Notes: generated from the letters alone by a model not told the origin. A DNA stretch of 64,000 nt from Turnera subulata (GCA_028386065.3 JAKUCV010001499.1:1-64000), one strand, 5' to 3'. Shown: positions 1 through 13,687, counted from the first letter of the stretch. Numbers and translations are program-made.

Positions 1-920
1 TGTTGGACTGTTTAGTGTGAAAGATTGGTGATTGTTGATTGAATGAAATTTGGATTAATCTGAAATAATAGAATTTGAGAAAAATGATGAAAGAGTAATG
101 GATTGAACTGGGAAGTTGAATTGATGATATATTTGTCACTTGGAAAGTAGTGGTACGACTAGATGGTTAGAGACTAGTTCTGTGGTGTCTTGCCAGAGGA
201 TTTGTTGGTTGGGGTGTTGACCCCGGATTTGTGATATTGGGATGTTGATCCCGGATTTGTGATATTGGGGTGTTGACCCCGGATTTGAGATATGGGGATG
301 TTGATCCCGGATTGTGGTGGGGCCTGGCATCCAGAATTAGTTAATAACCAGGTACGACCCTAGCTTGTCCAATGACGGGGCTCGGAAGATAAAATTGGTA
401 ATAAGAAAATAATTAAGCATTCTTTTGGTCTTGGTATAAATGTTGTAGTGGTTTCCTTGTGTCGTGATTGTCTGTGCTTATTGTTGTGATTGATGTGATT
501 ACTTCGAAAGTATTATGGTTGAATATATTTTCGTTTATCTTTCGTCGGTGAGCGCTTCGGACTCACCCCTCGCCTGCGGGGTTTCATCCCGTAGGTTTGG
601 TTGATCGTAGTTCAGGTACGATGTTCGTTAGATGCTGCTTACTTCTCCACCTGACCCGGATCCATCCACCGCTGCATCTGCATTTTAGTCTTCCGCTGCT
701 TATCTTTCTAGTGTGTTTTTGCTATTGTTGCTGTATTATATCTGTTGTGGATTAATTCAGAGTGTATTGGCTTGAATAAGGTCCCCGGGATCGGGTGACG
801 AATGTTGTATTTGAGGATTGCATGTATTATATTATACATTGTATGTACTGTCTGCTACTGTAGTAAGAACAGTTCCGGCACGTGTTTACCCTGTACGGTA
901 AATACGGGTCGGGGCGCTTC
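1..920 (+). mobile_element. Probable Ty3/gypsy-type LTR (3' part), truncated by window edge
   Basis: No coding region is visible. The stretch has the look of a plant gypsy (chromovirus-like) LTR: a tandem repeat near its left side, a GC-richer block around 540-680, and a right end near 900-920 reading TACGGGTCGGGGCGCTTCA, which resembles the GGTCGGGGCGTGACA-type end common in plant gypsy LTRs. The left end lies outside the window and no second LTR copy is present, so the family assignment is an inference. Nothing identifiable follows between 921 and 1052. Confidence 0.4.
209..314. repeat. 28-bp tandem repeat, about 3.8 copies, with alternating dyads
   Basis: Copies begin at about 209, 237, 265 and 293. 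Each holds a short dyad. Copies 1 and 3 read GGGGTGTTGACCCC and copies 2 and 4 read GGGATGTTGATCCC, so the stem changes on both arms together. The alternation implies a 56-bp dimer was duplicated. Confidence 0.85.
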
Positions 921-1052
921 ATATATATACTTGGGTTATAAGTATGTGCAAGCGTTTATCTCATAAACGATACTTATTGGAATAACCTTAAAGTGTATGT
1001 ACATGACTATAAATGAACATCCATGATTGGCTTTTTGGGCATAATACTAACA

Positions 1053-2718
1053 GGTCAACGATCACAGGAGGGATGATATTGCCATCTTCATCCCTAGGTG
1101 GGCCATCCTGGCCGCGTGGGGGGTTGTTGATTGTTGACGTTATGGGCCATGGTCGCTGTCTCGACAGTCTCTGCTGCTTTTTGTTGCCTTGCTTGCCTGC
1201 GGTTCGTCCTAGCAGTGCCTTCAATATCAGGAATGTGGATTAGCTCAGGATGCTTACTCCTAGTTTGCATACACTGCTAGAGAGTCTACAGCAACGCTAT
1301 TAACAACCTGCCACAAGAAAACAAAAAAAATCAGAAAACAAAAAGAGCCTAATCAATCAAAAACACAAAGTAGTATTATTTAGCGCAGTACCCGGCAACG
1401 ACGCTAAAAACTTATCGTGCAAAACCGGCTGCAAGTGCACAGCGTTGCTGTAGTAAACAAGGTCGAACCATAGGGACTGCGAAACAATACTGACCTTAGC
1501 CCTTTCGGTCGATTAGACTATATAAAAACAATAAAGTAAAGATCGAGATTGGAAAACAGTGTTTAAAGCCAAAATAAAACCAAATAAATTATAAAAGTAA
1601 AGTAATATAAAATCGATGGGAAGAAATCAGAAAGCAAAACAGCTGGGGATGATCACTAAGGGTAGAAAACGCAGTGGTGGAAACCTAGGTTGTCTGGGGT
1701 TCACTACAGCGACACTGCTTAACTATAAATCAATATTCTAGTGCTTTAATTCGCCTTCCTTGAAGGGCAACCTAGCCTAAAGTGTTTATAACTACTGTCA
1801 CGTGTAGATACAAACCTACTATAGTTCTGGAACAACCTGCTTTCGTCAGTGAAGCTCTTCCCTAGGGCGCAGTGCCGCTGTGCCAGGCGCTGTTTTCCTC
1901 AACTAACCCTAAAGTCTCTCCCGACGATCAGAAGGGATAGAGGCTTGATGTAGAATGGTTTGAGTTCTCAGTTTCTTCGTTAGGTGCTTCACTAAGGCGT
2001 CCAAATAAGTGTTTGAGGGTGATCAAGCCTTAAACATCGTTAAGTTTCTCTACATCAAATCAAGGAGAAAACGAATTGAAAGAAACCAGAAACTTGAATT
2101 ATAACTTAAACAACATACTGTATCTATATCCCTTGAACCTAGCTAAAAGAATTAGTTCATGGAGAAAGATAAAAACAATAAAAGAGTTGTCGACATTACA
2201 AAATAAAAACCTAAAGCAAATCACTTTTCTTCAGCCCTCAAAATCCTCCTTGCCGACTTCAATTCAGTAGCCAACGTCCCTTCTAGGGTTTTGTCTCTTC
2301 TCTATTTATATGCTCAAGTCTTCAATTAAAACCCTAAGTCTTGGAGAATAAGTAATCTTCATAAAAGTGGCAAAAATAGACTTCTTTCCATAAAAGGTGT
2401 GTCCAAGTGCATCCTCTGATTTCTCCTAGATTGTAGGTGCAAATCGTCAAAAATTAGACTCTGGGTCAGAGTTCCTTGTCGACAGCGACGCTGCTGACAG
2501 TCTGGTCCATTTCAACAAGCAGCGGTGCTGTTGAACCAAAAATCGCGAAATAAGCTCCAAATTGCGCCAAATTGCACCTGAAAACAACCAAGGATGAGGA
2601 AAGACAGTTTTGACTGAAAACGAAGTGATTTGATACCTAAATGCATGAATAATTGATGAATGCAAGGCCAAAAAATGACAGTGTGCGCTGTAAAAAGTGT
2701 GTAATTTCATGCACATCA
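1053..2718 (-). mobile_element. Athila-type gypsy fragment: one LTR, PBS region and start of gag
   Basis: On the minus strand this is a second copy of the family at 52585-60366. The LTR runs from 2718 (start TGATGTGCATGAAATTAC) to about 1414. A degenerate PBS region (GTCGTTGCCGGG, around 1391-1402) follows, then the first part of gag to about 1053. The gag piece shares the NNPPRG and NIIPPVIVD motifs with the 54197 copy. Homology stops at 1052 and the rest of the element is missing. The LTR differs from the other copies at many positions, so it is an older insertion or another subfamily. Confidence 0.85.
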
Positions 2719-2869
2719 TAAGCAAATCATAAAAATTGTAAAGGAACTGCTCCTGTTTCGCCTTAATCCAACAAGAAGCTCGAGATTTTAAAAAAAAAAT
2801 TACAAAACAGCTCGAGATAAAATTACATCAACAACAACAATAAGATGCCCTTTTTTTTCTTCTATTTAT

Positions 2870-3578
2870 TGCTAGCAACACACCTTCTAACACAACCTTC
2901 CCAATACACTCATACATATTCATCCACCTGGTACACACTTTTCAAGGTTTTACTTCTTACTTGATAAACAAGATATGTAACAATACACACTTCTAACAAT
3001 TTATAATTCTTTAAAAAATAATAAATAAAATAAATAAATGAATTATTTTTTTTGACAGATAAATGAATTAAAATCTAGAGTACTAGATAGGTTGGTATAA
3101 CATCACTTAGTTATTTTTGTTTTAATTTTAATTTTTTCCTTTTATATTAATGTCATTATTTTATTTCTCCACTAAGTAATGATCCTGCTCAAAAAAACAA
3201 AAAGTATAACATATAAGCATATTCTTGATTTTTTTTTCTTCAAAAAATACTTAACAGATAATAAAATTTAATTTATTTGGACTCAAACTCTTTTACAAAG
3301 CTCCAACTAAAAGAGAATGTTTTTTTAATTTCTTTTTCATTATTCTCTATTACAGAATTTGATTTGGAGGAGATGTCTTTTGGGTACCCAAAATGTAAAA
3401 AAAAAAAACTTGTTAAATAATTTAATAGAGTCTTTTGTGTTCTCAAAAAAAAAAAATCTAAAAAATAAAGTATTTTGCTAACCTGAATAACAGGTCAAAA
3501 TGTTGGGAAGAGTGTGTTGGATGGATAAATATATATGAGTATGTTGAAAAGGGTGCGTTAGAGGGTGTGATGCTAGCA
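2870..3578. mobile_element. MITE with about 85-bp terminal inverted repeats
   Basis: The left arm (2878 to about 2965) begins ACACACCTTCTAACAC. The right arm (about 3487-3570) ends GTTAGAGGGTGTGA and is its imperfect reverse complement along most of its length. Both ends are flanked by TGCTAGCA (2870-2877 and 3571-3578), an 8-bp putative TSD that is itself palindromic. The interior is AT-rich and non-coding. The 8-bp TSD suggests hAT; the long arms would also suit a Mutator-like MITE. A 13-bp oligo-T insertion lies inside it. Confidence 0.7.
3034..3070 (-). mobile_element. Mini-retroinsertion: oligo-T with 12-bp TSD
   Basis: ATAAATGAATTA at 3034-3045 is repeated exactly at 3059-3070. Between them lies only TTTTTTTTGACAG. 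Read on the minus strand this is a poly-A tail with five bases of body, flanked by a target-site duplication. Confidence 0.65.
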
Positions 3579-5499
3579 TTCCTCAATAATATAATAGTTG
3601 ATCATAAATGAAGTCCTTTCACACATGCCCCATTCAATATTAGGCCCAGAACAATGCCAGTTAACAAAGAATCTCTTTCAAGTTCCGGTTTTCAACCATG
3701 TTAATTGATCATTTCCAGCATATAAACCAACTCAAAAAAAACTAAATCAATTGTCAATTCCTCTTTTTCTGTGCTGGGGCAACTATGTATCATCATGTTC
3801 AACCACCTAAACTTGAAAGATGACAAGGTTTGGTAATTTGTAATTTATTGAAAGTGGTGAGAAGATGCTAGACGAAGGATGGAGAAAAGAAGACTCAAAT
3901 ATAGAAAAAGATGGAAATTCTAAATACATATACATACTCGATCACTTGAACCCCACCAATGACGTATTATAGCCGGCCGACTTGATCCGCTCTAAATCTC
4001 AAGTGAACGAAAATATCATCATGATACAGCTTCACCAGTAGTTGTTTAAAATAATTAAGCATTCAGAAAGGAGGTGCCATCATTATGAAACTCTTTGTTC
4101 TAGAGGCTACGATTCGAATTCGAGACCTCAAAAAGACAACCTCAGTACCAATAATTTCGAATCCTTTGATAGCTTGGCGACACTTTTTACTGCTATAAGG
4201 AAGAACCAAAATGTAATTCAAAAGGGTAAGTGCGATGGCGCCATTCCCAGTAATGATTTTCATTCTCTTAATTAGCACTATCCAATATAAAGATTTTGTT
4301 TGGATGGATCGTGTTTCTTAGTTTCTTTTTTCTCTTATTTTTTGGGAATAGCGGTATGCTGGTTCTGCAAGTTCTACATATATGTTCCTTCTTATCATTG
4401 AGTAGCCAAATTTGACATCCTTATTTCGTATTCTTCGCATGACCTTAATTATTAGTTCCTTTCTTCCTGCTACCACAAATGATCACAAAAAAAATCCCTG
4501 CAGTGCTCCACCTCATAATGCACCAATACAGAAGATCAATCATTGGTTTTTGAACTTCTTAATTAATTAATGTATCACTTGAAACCTTTCATGTTGCAAT
4601 TGGTAGATCATCTCAACCCAAAAAAAAACATATTAATCGCGACAACACATGCACGCCTACCCACCTGCATTTTCTCCGCGTCCCTTAATAAAGCAGGCAA
4701 ATAATATTAAACAACTAAACAAGTGACGATACATATACTCTGAAACAACAATGAACTACTTCTACTTAATAAAAAAAAAATTGGGATTTTGTGGCCAGCA
4801 AAAAATCTGTTTTTTTCTTTTTTAAAAAGTGATGACGAAAACAGCTTGGGTGCACAAACGAGTATATCGCACATGAAACTTGAAAAGAAGTCTCACAACC
4901 ACTGAAGTGGAGCACCATGGACAAAAATGGGGGTCTAATCACTCCCCAATCATCTAAAATGATTCCTCCTCGCCCGTAGCCAGAGCAAGACAATCCAATC
5001 CCACAAGAAATGGAATTAGAATCTAATTATGTCATGTTAGGAGCATGGCTATAGCTTTGGCTCCATCTAATCGCCACACAAAAACAAAGAAAAGATATTG
5101 CGCATGCACAACTTTCTTTTTCTTCTTTCTTACCCATATTTTCCTCACAAAACTTTTCTTTCATAACTTTCAAGAAAAAATGGCATGAACCCATGCCTTT
5201 AATGGTGTGTTCTTGAAAGAATTCTTGATTTATTATGAATTCAGCACAGCTGATTTACTTTTGGCACTTTGGCTAGAGTTTTGAGATATGGAGTTATGCT
5301 CATGTTATTGCAAATGGCATCGCTAGCATGTTGGGCTATTCTATGTGACCTCTTGGTACTTAATTATGATCTTTATAATTTTATTTTGGTTTTACCAGCT
5401 ACCACCGGGACTCAAACTCGAGACAATTTGTATGATTTTAAGTATGTGTTTTAAATATTATTACAACTACAATCTTTCCAGAAGAATATATGTAATCAC

Positions 5500-5600
5500 G
5501 CAAGACGTACGGTGTTGCTAGGATTAGTGTGGCATAGCAGTGAGTGGAGAGGCTTAGGTTCGAGTTCGACCACACAAATGGTGTTGAAAGCAATAAGAGA
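5500..5600 (+). mobile_element. Possible tRNA-derived SINE fragment
   Basis: TGGCATAGCAGTGAG (A-box-like) is followed about 20 bp later by GGTTCGAGTTCGA (B-box-like), the arrangement of an RNA polymerase III internal promoter. It is too divergent to be a tRNA gene, and no clear TSD for the whole unit was found. Confidence 0.4.
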
Positions 5601-5630
5601 TTTTTTTTTTTGATGCTAGCAATAAGAGAT
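5589..5630 (-). mobile_element. Mini-retroinsertion: oligo-T with 13-bp TSD
   Basis: AGCAATAAGAGAT occurs at 5589-5601 and again exactly at 5618-5630. The 16 bp between are ten T followed by GATGCT, which on the minus strand is AGCATC plus a poly-A tail. Confidence 0.75.
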
Positions 5631-8150
5631 GATTGTGTCTGATCATTTTCATCGGCACCTGAAAATCAAAGGGGGAAATGAGAGCTTTTGAGTGTATCTA
5701 AGGGGAGATTGTGGTATGACAAAATCAAAGTTGGGTAGGGCATGACCAAGTGGCAAAGGCGTAGTCACAATTTTTATAAAATTATTACTGATGAAAGGAC
5801 ATAAGTGCATGCAAGTGCCAATTGTTGGAAGCAGTGGACAGAATTAACATGCCCCACAATGTATTGTGTGTTGGAACTCCTGAGACAGGTCCAAAAGAGT
5901 TGGCGAGTAACAACGTATTCTTGTTCTTTCTTTGTCTTCTCTTGTTTATTAATGTTTTGTGCTTCTTCCTCTTTCAGCTTTATTTTCTTTCCCCCTCCCC
6001 CTCCCTCATAACGATTAGTTTCATTGGTATATATTGTCGGCAAGCATTAGTCCTGAAATCTGGCGCAATTAATTTGTATCATAATTCCTCACTTTGTATG
6101 AGCATAAGAAATTGTAATTTTTGTATATAATTATATTCTGTAATAAAAACAAGAAAATGATCGTAGGTATTCCCTCAATCTTTTAGTTAGTTTCAACGCT
6201 TATATTATTTCTCGATGGTCTTCCCTACTCCCCCACTATGTTTCAATTGATTAATTTTTCAAGTGACGTGATCTAAAATACATATTTTCAGGCCTTTTTG
6301 CTTTTTTATTTTTTATTCAAAAGAAAAAATCACCCGCAGAAAGATGGCATGTTGTCATCATTTTATGCAAAAAGATTAGCTCATTTCTGACGAATTAATA
6401 AACCTTTCTTTTTTATATATATTAAGCCACGAGTATGTAAGAAAGCCTGTCTGCAACATATAAATTGCAGGGCTGACGAGAGAGAGAGGGAGATTGTTTG
6501 CTTTGTAGCCATTCTCGTAATCCTGTAGCCCTTTCTTTTGCAACTAGGATGCTGACGATTGTAGATGAAAAGCTGACAGATTTCAACTATATTACATATC
6601 TTTTTTTCCGATAAAGCTCAACAAAATATACTAGTATTTTAAATGATCGACATAAGAAATACAAAGATCAAGTGGCCGGGGCGGATCAATCCATGATTAG
6701 TTAATTATTGCTAATGCGTATAAAATAAAAAAGGAATATTCATTAGCAACTAGATACCATTAATCAGACCATGCAGTTGATACACTCAGTTCTGCTTGGC
6801 AACTTGAGATATGGGTTGCAGATATACATAAGATCTTATTGAAAAGTTGTCTTAATGTATACATCTTCCCACCAGACAACTCACGCCGAGCAAGTTGGAA
6901 CTAACTTGAGCAACAATATGTCATCCAAATTAATACTCCTTTGTGCAACAATATGTCTTCCAAAATTAGCATTAAAAAAATGTCTTCCAAATTAATATTT
7001 TTAGTGTAGCTTTTTCCTTTTTCTACTCTTTTCCTAGATGTTTCTCATGATACCGCAGCCATAAATTTGATGCACAATGAACACGCCCTCTCTACTTAGG
7101 ATGTTCGTAATTGAAAGAAATGGAGGGGTTTTGATGATTAAACCATCAATTTCATTGAGCGAGGAGAGCCAACCATGTACATAAATAATGATTGGAAGTG
7201 ATGGACTTTATTCTGATTATTTTCTCTCTTATTTCAAGCGGCAGTTTGGTCATGTGTACGTATATATTAATATTACGGTATATAGTCCGATATTAATTAA
7301 AGAAAGAGGCTGATCAAGAGCAAAGAAAAAAAAAACAAAAATTATTATACAGAAAAGGGAGCACGATTAGAAAACCAATGTCAAATCGATATTGAAGAAT
7401 GAAGACTTATATGCTTAGCTCATTTATAAATGTTGACCAGAAGAAAAAAAGCTTTCCTATCTTTGTCTTCTCTTCAGCCAAAGAGTGCCCGGCCTTACTT
7501 TGTTGTAAGGAAGAGGTTGCTTTGCTAGCTAGCTAGCTAGTGATCATTCTCAATTTTCTTTTGCTGGTCTGAAAGACTGAAAGTGATCGTTCTCAAATTG
7601 GTGTCTCACCTTTCTTATCTCAAAGGAACACGAGTTCATTACCAAGTTGCAAAATTTCTCCCAAAAGCATCTACCTTTAAAGAGTGAATCACTGGGAAAC
7701 GTCTATGTGGAAAAAGAGTTACTGTACAGGAAGGAAACAACTACAGTCCAACAAAAACAAAAGCTAAAGGAAGAGAGAAAGAAATAATATGTTTTGTCCT
7801 CCAGGGCTAGCTATGTTTTCTTTTTTTTTGAAGCTATAGGGGGATGGAACTACTTTTTCTTTTAACTTCCCCCCCAAAAAAGATGACTATAGCTGCTTGC
7901 AATGAAAGAATTCCCTCCAGGTATGCAAGTTTCTTGTTTGTACATTAAAAGATAATGGCTTTGTTTTTCGGTTTCATTAAAATTGATCAGCATGTATAAA
8001 GTTCCCGAATGATTATTAATTTCTCCTAATTTTCAGTGCATTCAAGCTTGCATGCACGAACTCATGCACAAACAGACAAAGAGCTTGGCTAGCTACTCCC
8101 TGATTCCACAAATATAGTGCATAGTACCAGCTAGTTACTCCCTATCTTTG

Positions 8151-8507
8151 TGTTAGAATAAATACTCTATGCCTCAAATATCTTGATAAACTATTAGACA
8201 ATCAAGAACAATTATCAGGTATAGCAAGGCGTACCTGAATTAATGATGAATAAATTTGAACCGAGAGGATTGGGAGCTTCCAAGATTTGGTTCCAACGCC
8301 TTGTATGTTTTTCTGTGATGGGGCAGAGAAAACTGACGCAGGAATAATCTTGGGGACCACAACCCTATATTATATCCTTTATATACTAGGTCAATTAGGG
8401 TTCCCATAAAACTCTAATTACTAGTATTGGGTTTCTACACATAAAAGCTCATACCAACAAGATGTCTCTAGAGCCCAAAATAGATCACTTAATGGCCCCA
8501 TAAAAGA
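8151..8507 (-). repeat. 3' LTR of copia-2 (start of LTR deleted)
   Basis: It matches 13688-14042 almost base for base and then breaks off after GGCCCCATAAAA. The remaining roughly 65 bp of LTR start seen in the other copy, and any polypurine tract, are absent. Confidence 0.9.
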
Positions 8508-11090
8508 TCAAACATAATAACATGTTCAGAGAATAAACAAACCAAATGTACTTTATTCTGCAGAAAATACTAAGTGCGTCTGAAAATGAGAACAACAAAA
8601 TACAAACTCCCACTGAAACTGTATTTCGTCTAACAATGACGAATCTGAAGCTCATATGAGCAATATGCTCATGAAAACCTTAACTGGTAATCTCTTTAAT
8701 GAGCAGATCTGCAACAATGGAGTTTGTCCCAATATGTTCTATATGCACTTGTTCTCTCTGAACTCTTTATTTAACAGCAAAAAACTTAATAAGTTGCTGT
8801 TATTGATGGAATACACAATGACTTATTAATTGTCACACAATATCCTTAATGGCTTACCAATACCATCCATAATTTGCAGCCTGGTGACAATTCTGTAGCC
8901 ATATTCCACACTAGGATGCCTCAAAATAGGCTATAAACTCAGCTGCCATACTGGAAGAAGCATTGAGTGTTTGCTTAACACTCTTTTAGAAATAGCTTCA
9001 TCAGCTAGTAAACAAATATAGCCCAAATATGGATCTATTACCTTAGTGGCATCCATCAATATTAGAATCAGAATACCCAATGATCTCCACAGATTCTAAT
9101 TCCAAATATGTGAGCATATACACTTTATTTTCTACAAATACCGAATAACCCCTTTTGCTGCTCTTTAGTGATCCATTATAGGGTTATTGAGATATTTTTG
9201 TCTATATAATATCCCAAGAGTGTATGCTATATCCAGATGCATACATGCTTGAGTATATATCAGACCTTTAGCTGTAGATGCATCATGAATTTTGCATCTT
9301 ATACTCGGGGCATTAATTGAGACTAAACTTGTCTCCTTTATAAATAGGGGTATTTCCTGGTTTATAATCCTTTATTCCAAATTTGCTAACAACCTTAACG
9401 AGATAACTCTTTTGTGATAGTTCAAGAATACCTCGAGAATAATCTCAATGTATCTGAATTCTAAAGACAAAAGAGGCTACACCAAGATCTTTTGTTTCTA
9501 AGAGTATTAGAAACTTCGTGGTTAGTACTTTATGCATATCTCGCTATTAGCAAATAATATGTCATTGACATATTAAACCAGGAAACTAGCTTTACTCCCA
9601 CTGAACTTATGGTATACAAAATTTTCGCCTATATCTATCTCAAAACCAGATGAGATCATTATTAGACAAAAATAGTAATACCAGTGACAGGAAGCTTGTT
9701 TAAGCTTATTGATGGATTTTTTTAATTTGCAAACCATTTTCTTTGAGTCTACCAACACAAATTCTATGGTTGCAACATATAAATTGTCTCTTTAATATTA
9801 CCATTGAGAAACACAATCTTTATATCCATCTAATACTCAATGAAAAATGAGCCATAAGTGCCAGTATTATCTTGAAAGAGCCTTTCCTTGAAACCGGAGA
9901 GAAAGACTCTTTAGAACCATTGCCACCCTTTTGAGTACAGTCCTTTATGACAAGACGAGCCTTATATCTTTCAAAATTGCCCTTTGAGTCTTTTTGGTGT
10001 CAAATAACTATTTGTAACCAATTGGTTTCTCACCTTCAGGCAATTCATCAAGATCCTAAATATCTTTATCTTTCATAGACTTAATCTCATCATTCATGGC
10101 ATCATTCCACTTTTGAGGATAAGAACTCTTTATGACTTGATGAAAGCTGATAAAATCATCTTCCATCAATCCTACATCATCCTTATGTTCTTAGGAAAAG
10201 ACAATATAATCATCCGAATTTGCACTTCTCCTTTCTCAAGTGGAATTCTTTAGCGGCACTTGTTCTTGAGGTTGTTGAGTTTGAACCTTATGAATGATTT
10301 CTGAATTTCAGAGAGAGACTCATACAATGTTATCTTGAATAACATCAGTGATGGAAACCTAATCATTGTCTATAAAAAACCATAAGAAGAGAAATAAGTT
10401 CCCCTTCAAAGACAATGTTTCCCATCTTATCTTCCCCTCCAAACTCAATTTCCTCAAGAAATCTGGATTCCTGTCACAAAATAACTAGATTGTGGGACAA
10501 AAAACTTGAAACCCCATAATTACTCAAAGTTACTTAACAAAATAGTAGCTACCTATCTTTAGATCCAAATTCTTTATGTTGGCCTAAATGGCCTACCCTT
10601 AGTTGGATCACCCCAAATGAATAGATGCCTAATATTAGGCTTCTAGCTTGTCCATAGTTCATAAGGAGTAATAGCTATTACTTTGACTGTAACCTTAGTG
10701 AGGATATAAGCTGCATCTTTAGTGCTTCTTCTTAGAGCGAAATTGGTAAAATATAATGACTAATCATATATCTTACCATGTCCTTAAGCATTTTATTGCA
10801 TCTTTCAGCAATACCATTCATGCTTAGTTTTACACAACATTGTGTACTAGAAACCATATACCTCTAAGAATTAAGAGAAAGGCTTTAGAGATTTTCCACC
10901 TTATTTATTATATCTATCATTGTGGCCACCAATAATAGATATAATAAATTAATTCCATATTAGTCAATTTCTATTTTGTACCATGCCTTATCATGCAAGA
11001 TTTCAATATATGAAGCTTTAAATATAGGTTGTCATTTACAAATTGAGAACTAGTACCAATAGTATTTGAATTTCTTAAAGACCAACTTTA

Positions 11091-11218
11091 TTATTTCTAA
11101 ATGGACAAGAATAACCAGATTTGTCCAAAAATAGAAATAAACTAAATTCCATCTAAAATACAAAATTCATTATTTCTAAATAGACAAGAATAACCCGATT
11201 TGTCCATAATAGAAATAA
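11091..11218. repeat. Two tandem hairpin-forming repeats inside copia-2
   Basis: 11091-11140 and 11170-11218 are two copies of a dyad. TTATTTCTA pairs with TAGAAATAA, and inside that TGGACAA pairs with TTGTCCA. The second copy has one base changed in the inner stem. Confidence 0.75.
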
Positions 11219-13208
11219 ACTAAATTTTGTATAAAAGACGGCACCGAAAGGTCTATCTCAAACTCAAATACAATTCAGTTCTCATTAACAACCTATAAAC
11301 CCTCAGAGCTTCAATAAAAGTTGATTTGCATGCCATTGCCCCATAAAGATGTATCTCTTAACATCATTTGGCTTTTGACACATCAGCAAATCTTGCATAG
11401 ATACACTTATCTGAATAGTAAAACTGAAATCTATCCATAAAGTGTGTCTTGGTACATAAGTCAAATTGACTTCAAAATAAACTAAGTACCTTTCTCAACA
11501 CGCCCAATGGTGCATAGTTGGGATATTTTACTATTTCCATCCTTCTTGCAAAAGTAATAAGTAAATACCAAAGCTTGTTACTTTTGCACTTTCCTTTGTG
11601 GTATCCCAATTGCAGTTTTATTTCCTCTTTTCTTTTGTGGTCCTTAGAGGAATTTGCCAATCAAGTATTTTCTGACTGCTCTCTTTAAATATATCATCTT
11701 CTTGCACATAATAATCTTATCAAGAAATCTTGATTTCTTTTGAGTATTTTACTCACTTTAGATTCACCATAAAGTGCAAGAAGATATATAAATACTAAAT
11801 GTGAGCAAAATTTTAGGCTCTAACTTTATTGCCTTTAGGGTAAGAGAAAAATGAGACATCTCAATGATGCACACCCTTATATTCCCTATCCTTTATGCCT
11901 TTAGAAACAAATTTTGATACTAATAAATTTGTTTCAACCTTTATGCTCTTGGCAAAGTGTTTTTAAAGTTTCTCAAGAAACTTTTAACTTTATCCTCATT
12001 GGACATACTGCCCCTTGAAAAATTTCTGAAATTGCATGTCTTATGATCATGAGACTCATGCGATTATAACATTCCCACCTCTAAATATCTCATTTAACCT
12101 TATGGGAAATTTTATCTGTGTGAGGGGTAAGTTAGTCTTTCCGTAGTGCAAAGCCCATATCTTATGCAATTAAGAACAATCATAATGTTCTTATCCAGAT
12201 CTCAAAATTTGTGTCATTCAGTATCATTTAAAATTGATACTTACACACACCATACAAGCAGAAACTGTAATTTTGTAGAGAATTAAACACATTCAGCTCA
12301 CAATTCCTTAAACTATATGCAAAACATTGAAATTAAATTCAATCCGTGTGGTGGGCCCCAACAAGATACCTAGCACAACATTGATAGTTTAGTCTTTGGA
12401 CAGAAAATATCAACTTGTAAGTGGTACTCTCAGTGTAGTGATCAAATATTGACAATTAGGCCTGTCAAATAATAAGCCTTTCTTTGGACCGACTTATCAC
12501 CCACATGGCATACTTGATAATCGTCACATATTTATCATCACAAGTGTATATGTAATTTGGCCAAATAGTAATCCTCCTTTGGGCTGATTTACTATTCGCA
12601 TAAATAACACATACACACATCTCATATTTTAAAATAGATTAATCTACGCAAGAGAGGTTACTTTGGTAACATGTTGCTTCAATTAATCTACTAAAATAGT
12701 CGACATCCCAAAATAATATAATACTGAATATTGAATTTAATTTCAAACATATGTTTTGCAAGGAATAAAATATTCTTTAATTTTAGTCCTTCTGGGCAAA
12801 TTATAAAATAATCTGCACGTAAGGATTAAATTGTAAATCTGTCAAATAGGGACCGGAATGACAGAAACAAAACTGTAGAGACCGAAGTGAAATATGTTGC
12901 ATAAATCACAGCACCTAATGCGATCTTAACCTGACGCAACACGTCTCAAAATTCCCCGCATGCTTTAGTCGGACTGTGATTTAAAAATCAATACTACACA
13001 AAATAAAGGAATATAATGTGGAAGTTGTGAATTAAATTGCGTTGAATCCAAAAGACCAGAACAATAATTTAATATTCAACACATATGCCATATCCACCGA
13101 TTCCATGTAGTAAAAAAAAAAAAGGTAATATCAACCAATCCAAAATTAATCGCCAAAAGCAACCAACCAGTACATCATGACAAGCAGCATGTTTAAACAC
13201 TAGATAAA

Positions 13209-13288
13209 CATGGCCAAAATAATAATCGCTCAAACCTTATGCGATTTAATCATGGCCAAATAATAATCGCTCAACCTTATGCGATTTG
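13209..13288. repeat. Two-copy tandem repeat of about 40 bp
   Basis: CATGGCCAAA, then AATAATCGCTCAA, then CCTTATGCGATTT occur in series twice (about 13209-13250 and 13251-13288), in the untranslated leader of copia-2. Confidence 0.8.
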
Positions 13289-13687
13289 AACCATATGCCA
13301 TGGTTCACTTAATCATCCGCCGCACCCAACCCAAACAATTCAAGAAATATTTGCCATGTGCTAATCCCAAATCACGACAAAACCGAATTGAGTAATGACT
13401 TGATGATTTACATTGATAAAATCCTTTATAGCATAATTATTTCAACACGACATGCCAATAAAGCAAACCGACTGAATGCGACAAAAATAATTTATTTTAT
13501 TTCTTCTCAAGCAAATCAAATCCCAGGTTCCAAATTAGTAACCGAAAACATATGCAAACGGCAAAAGCTTTTGTTTCTTATGCATACAAAACGGCAGCCA
13601 AAATTTGAAACCAGATTCAAATATAAATATCACCGATCAATCTTTAATGATATCTAATAATTTACTCAAGTAGGCTCCGCTACCACT

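Larger units (their letters stand above)
3579..8145. other. Gene-free AT-rich stretch
   Basis: No open reading frame here resembles a protein I recognise, and no tRNA, rRNA or snRNA is visible. It holds long A and T runs, a (GCTA)n tract near 7525-7541, a pyrimidine-rich run near 5985-6005, and the SINE-like piece listed separately. A fragment near 4095-4130 has an RNA polymerase III B-box-like sequence on the minus strand, but I cannot delimit an element. Confidence 0.6.
8508..13687 (-). pseudogene. Decayed copia gag-pol polyprotein
   Basis: No long frame survives, but the domain order gag-PR-INT-RT-RH can still be followed on the minus strand. A zinc-knuckle relic lies around 11480-11600 (a cysteine/histidine pattern next to a PNYA motif). 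The reverse transcriptase segment at 9573-9758 contains VCKLKKSINKLKQA and a later VYHKFSGSK, the region just before the catalytic YVDD in copia RTs. The end of RNase H (near 8660-8780) shows a decayed IEHIGTNSIVADLL-like stretch, the usual copia C-terminal motif. Many frameshifts and stops make this non-functional. Confidence 0.8.
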
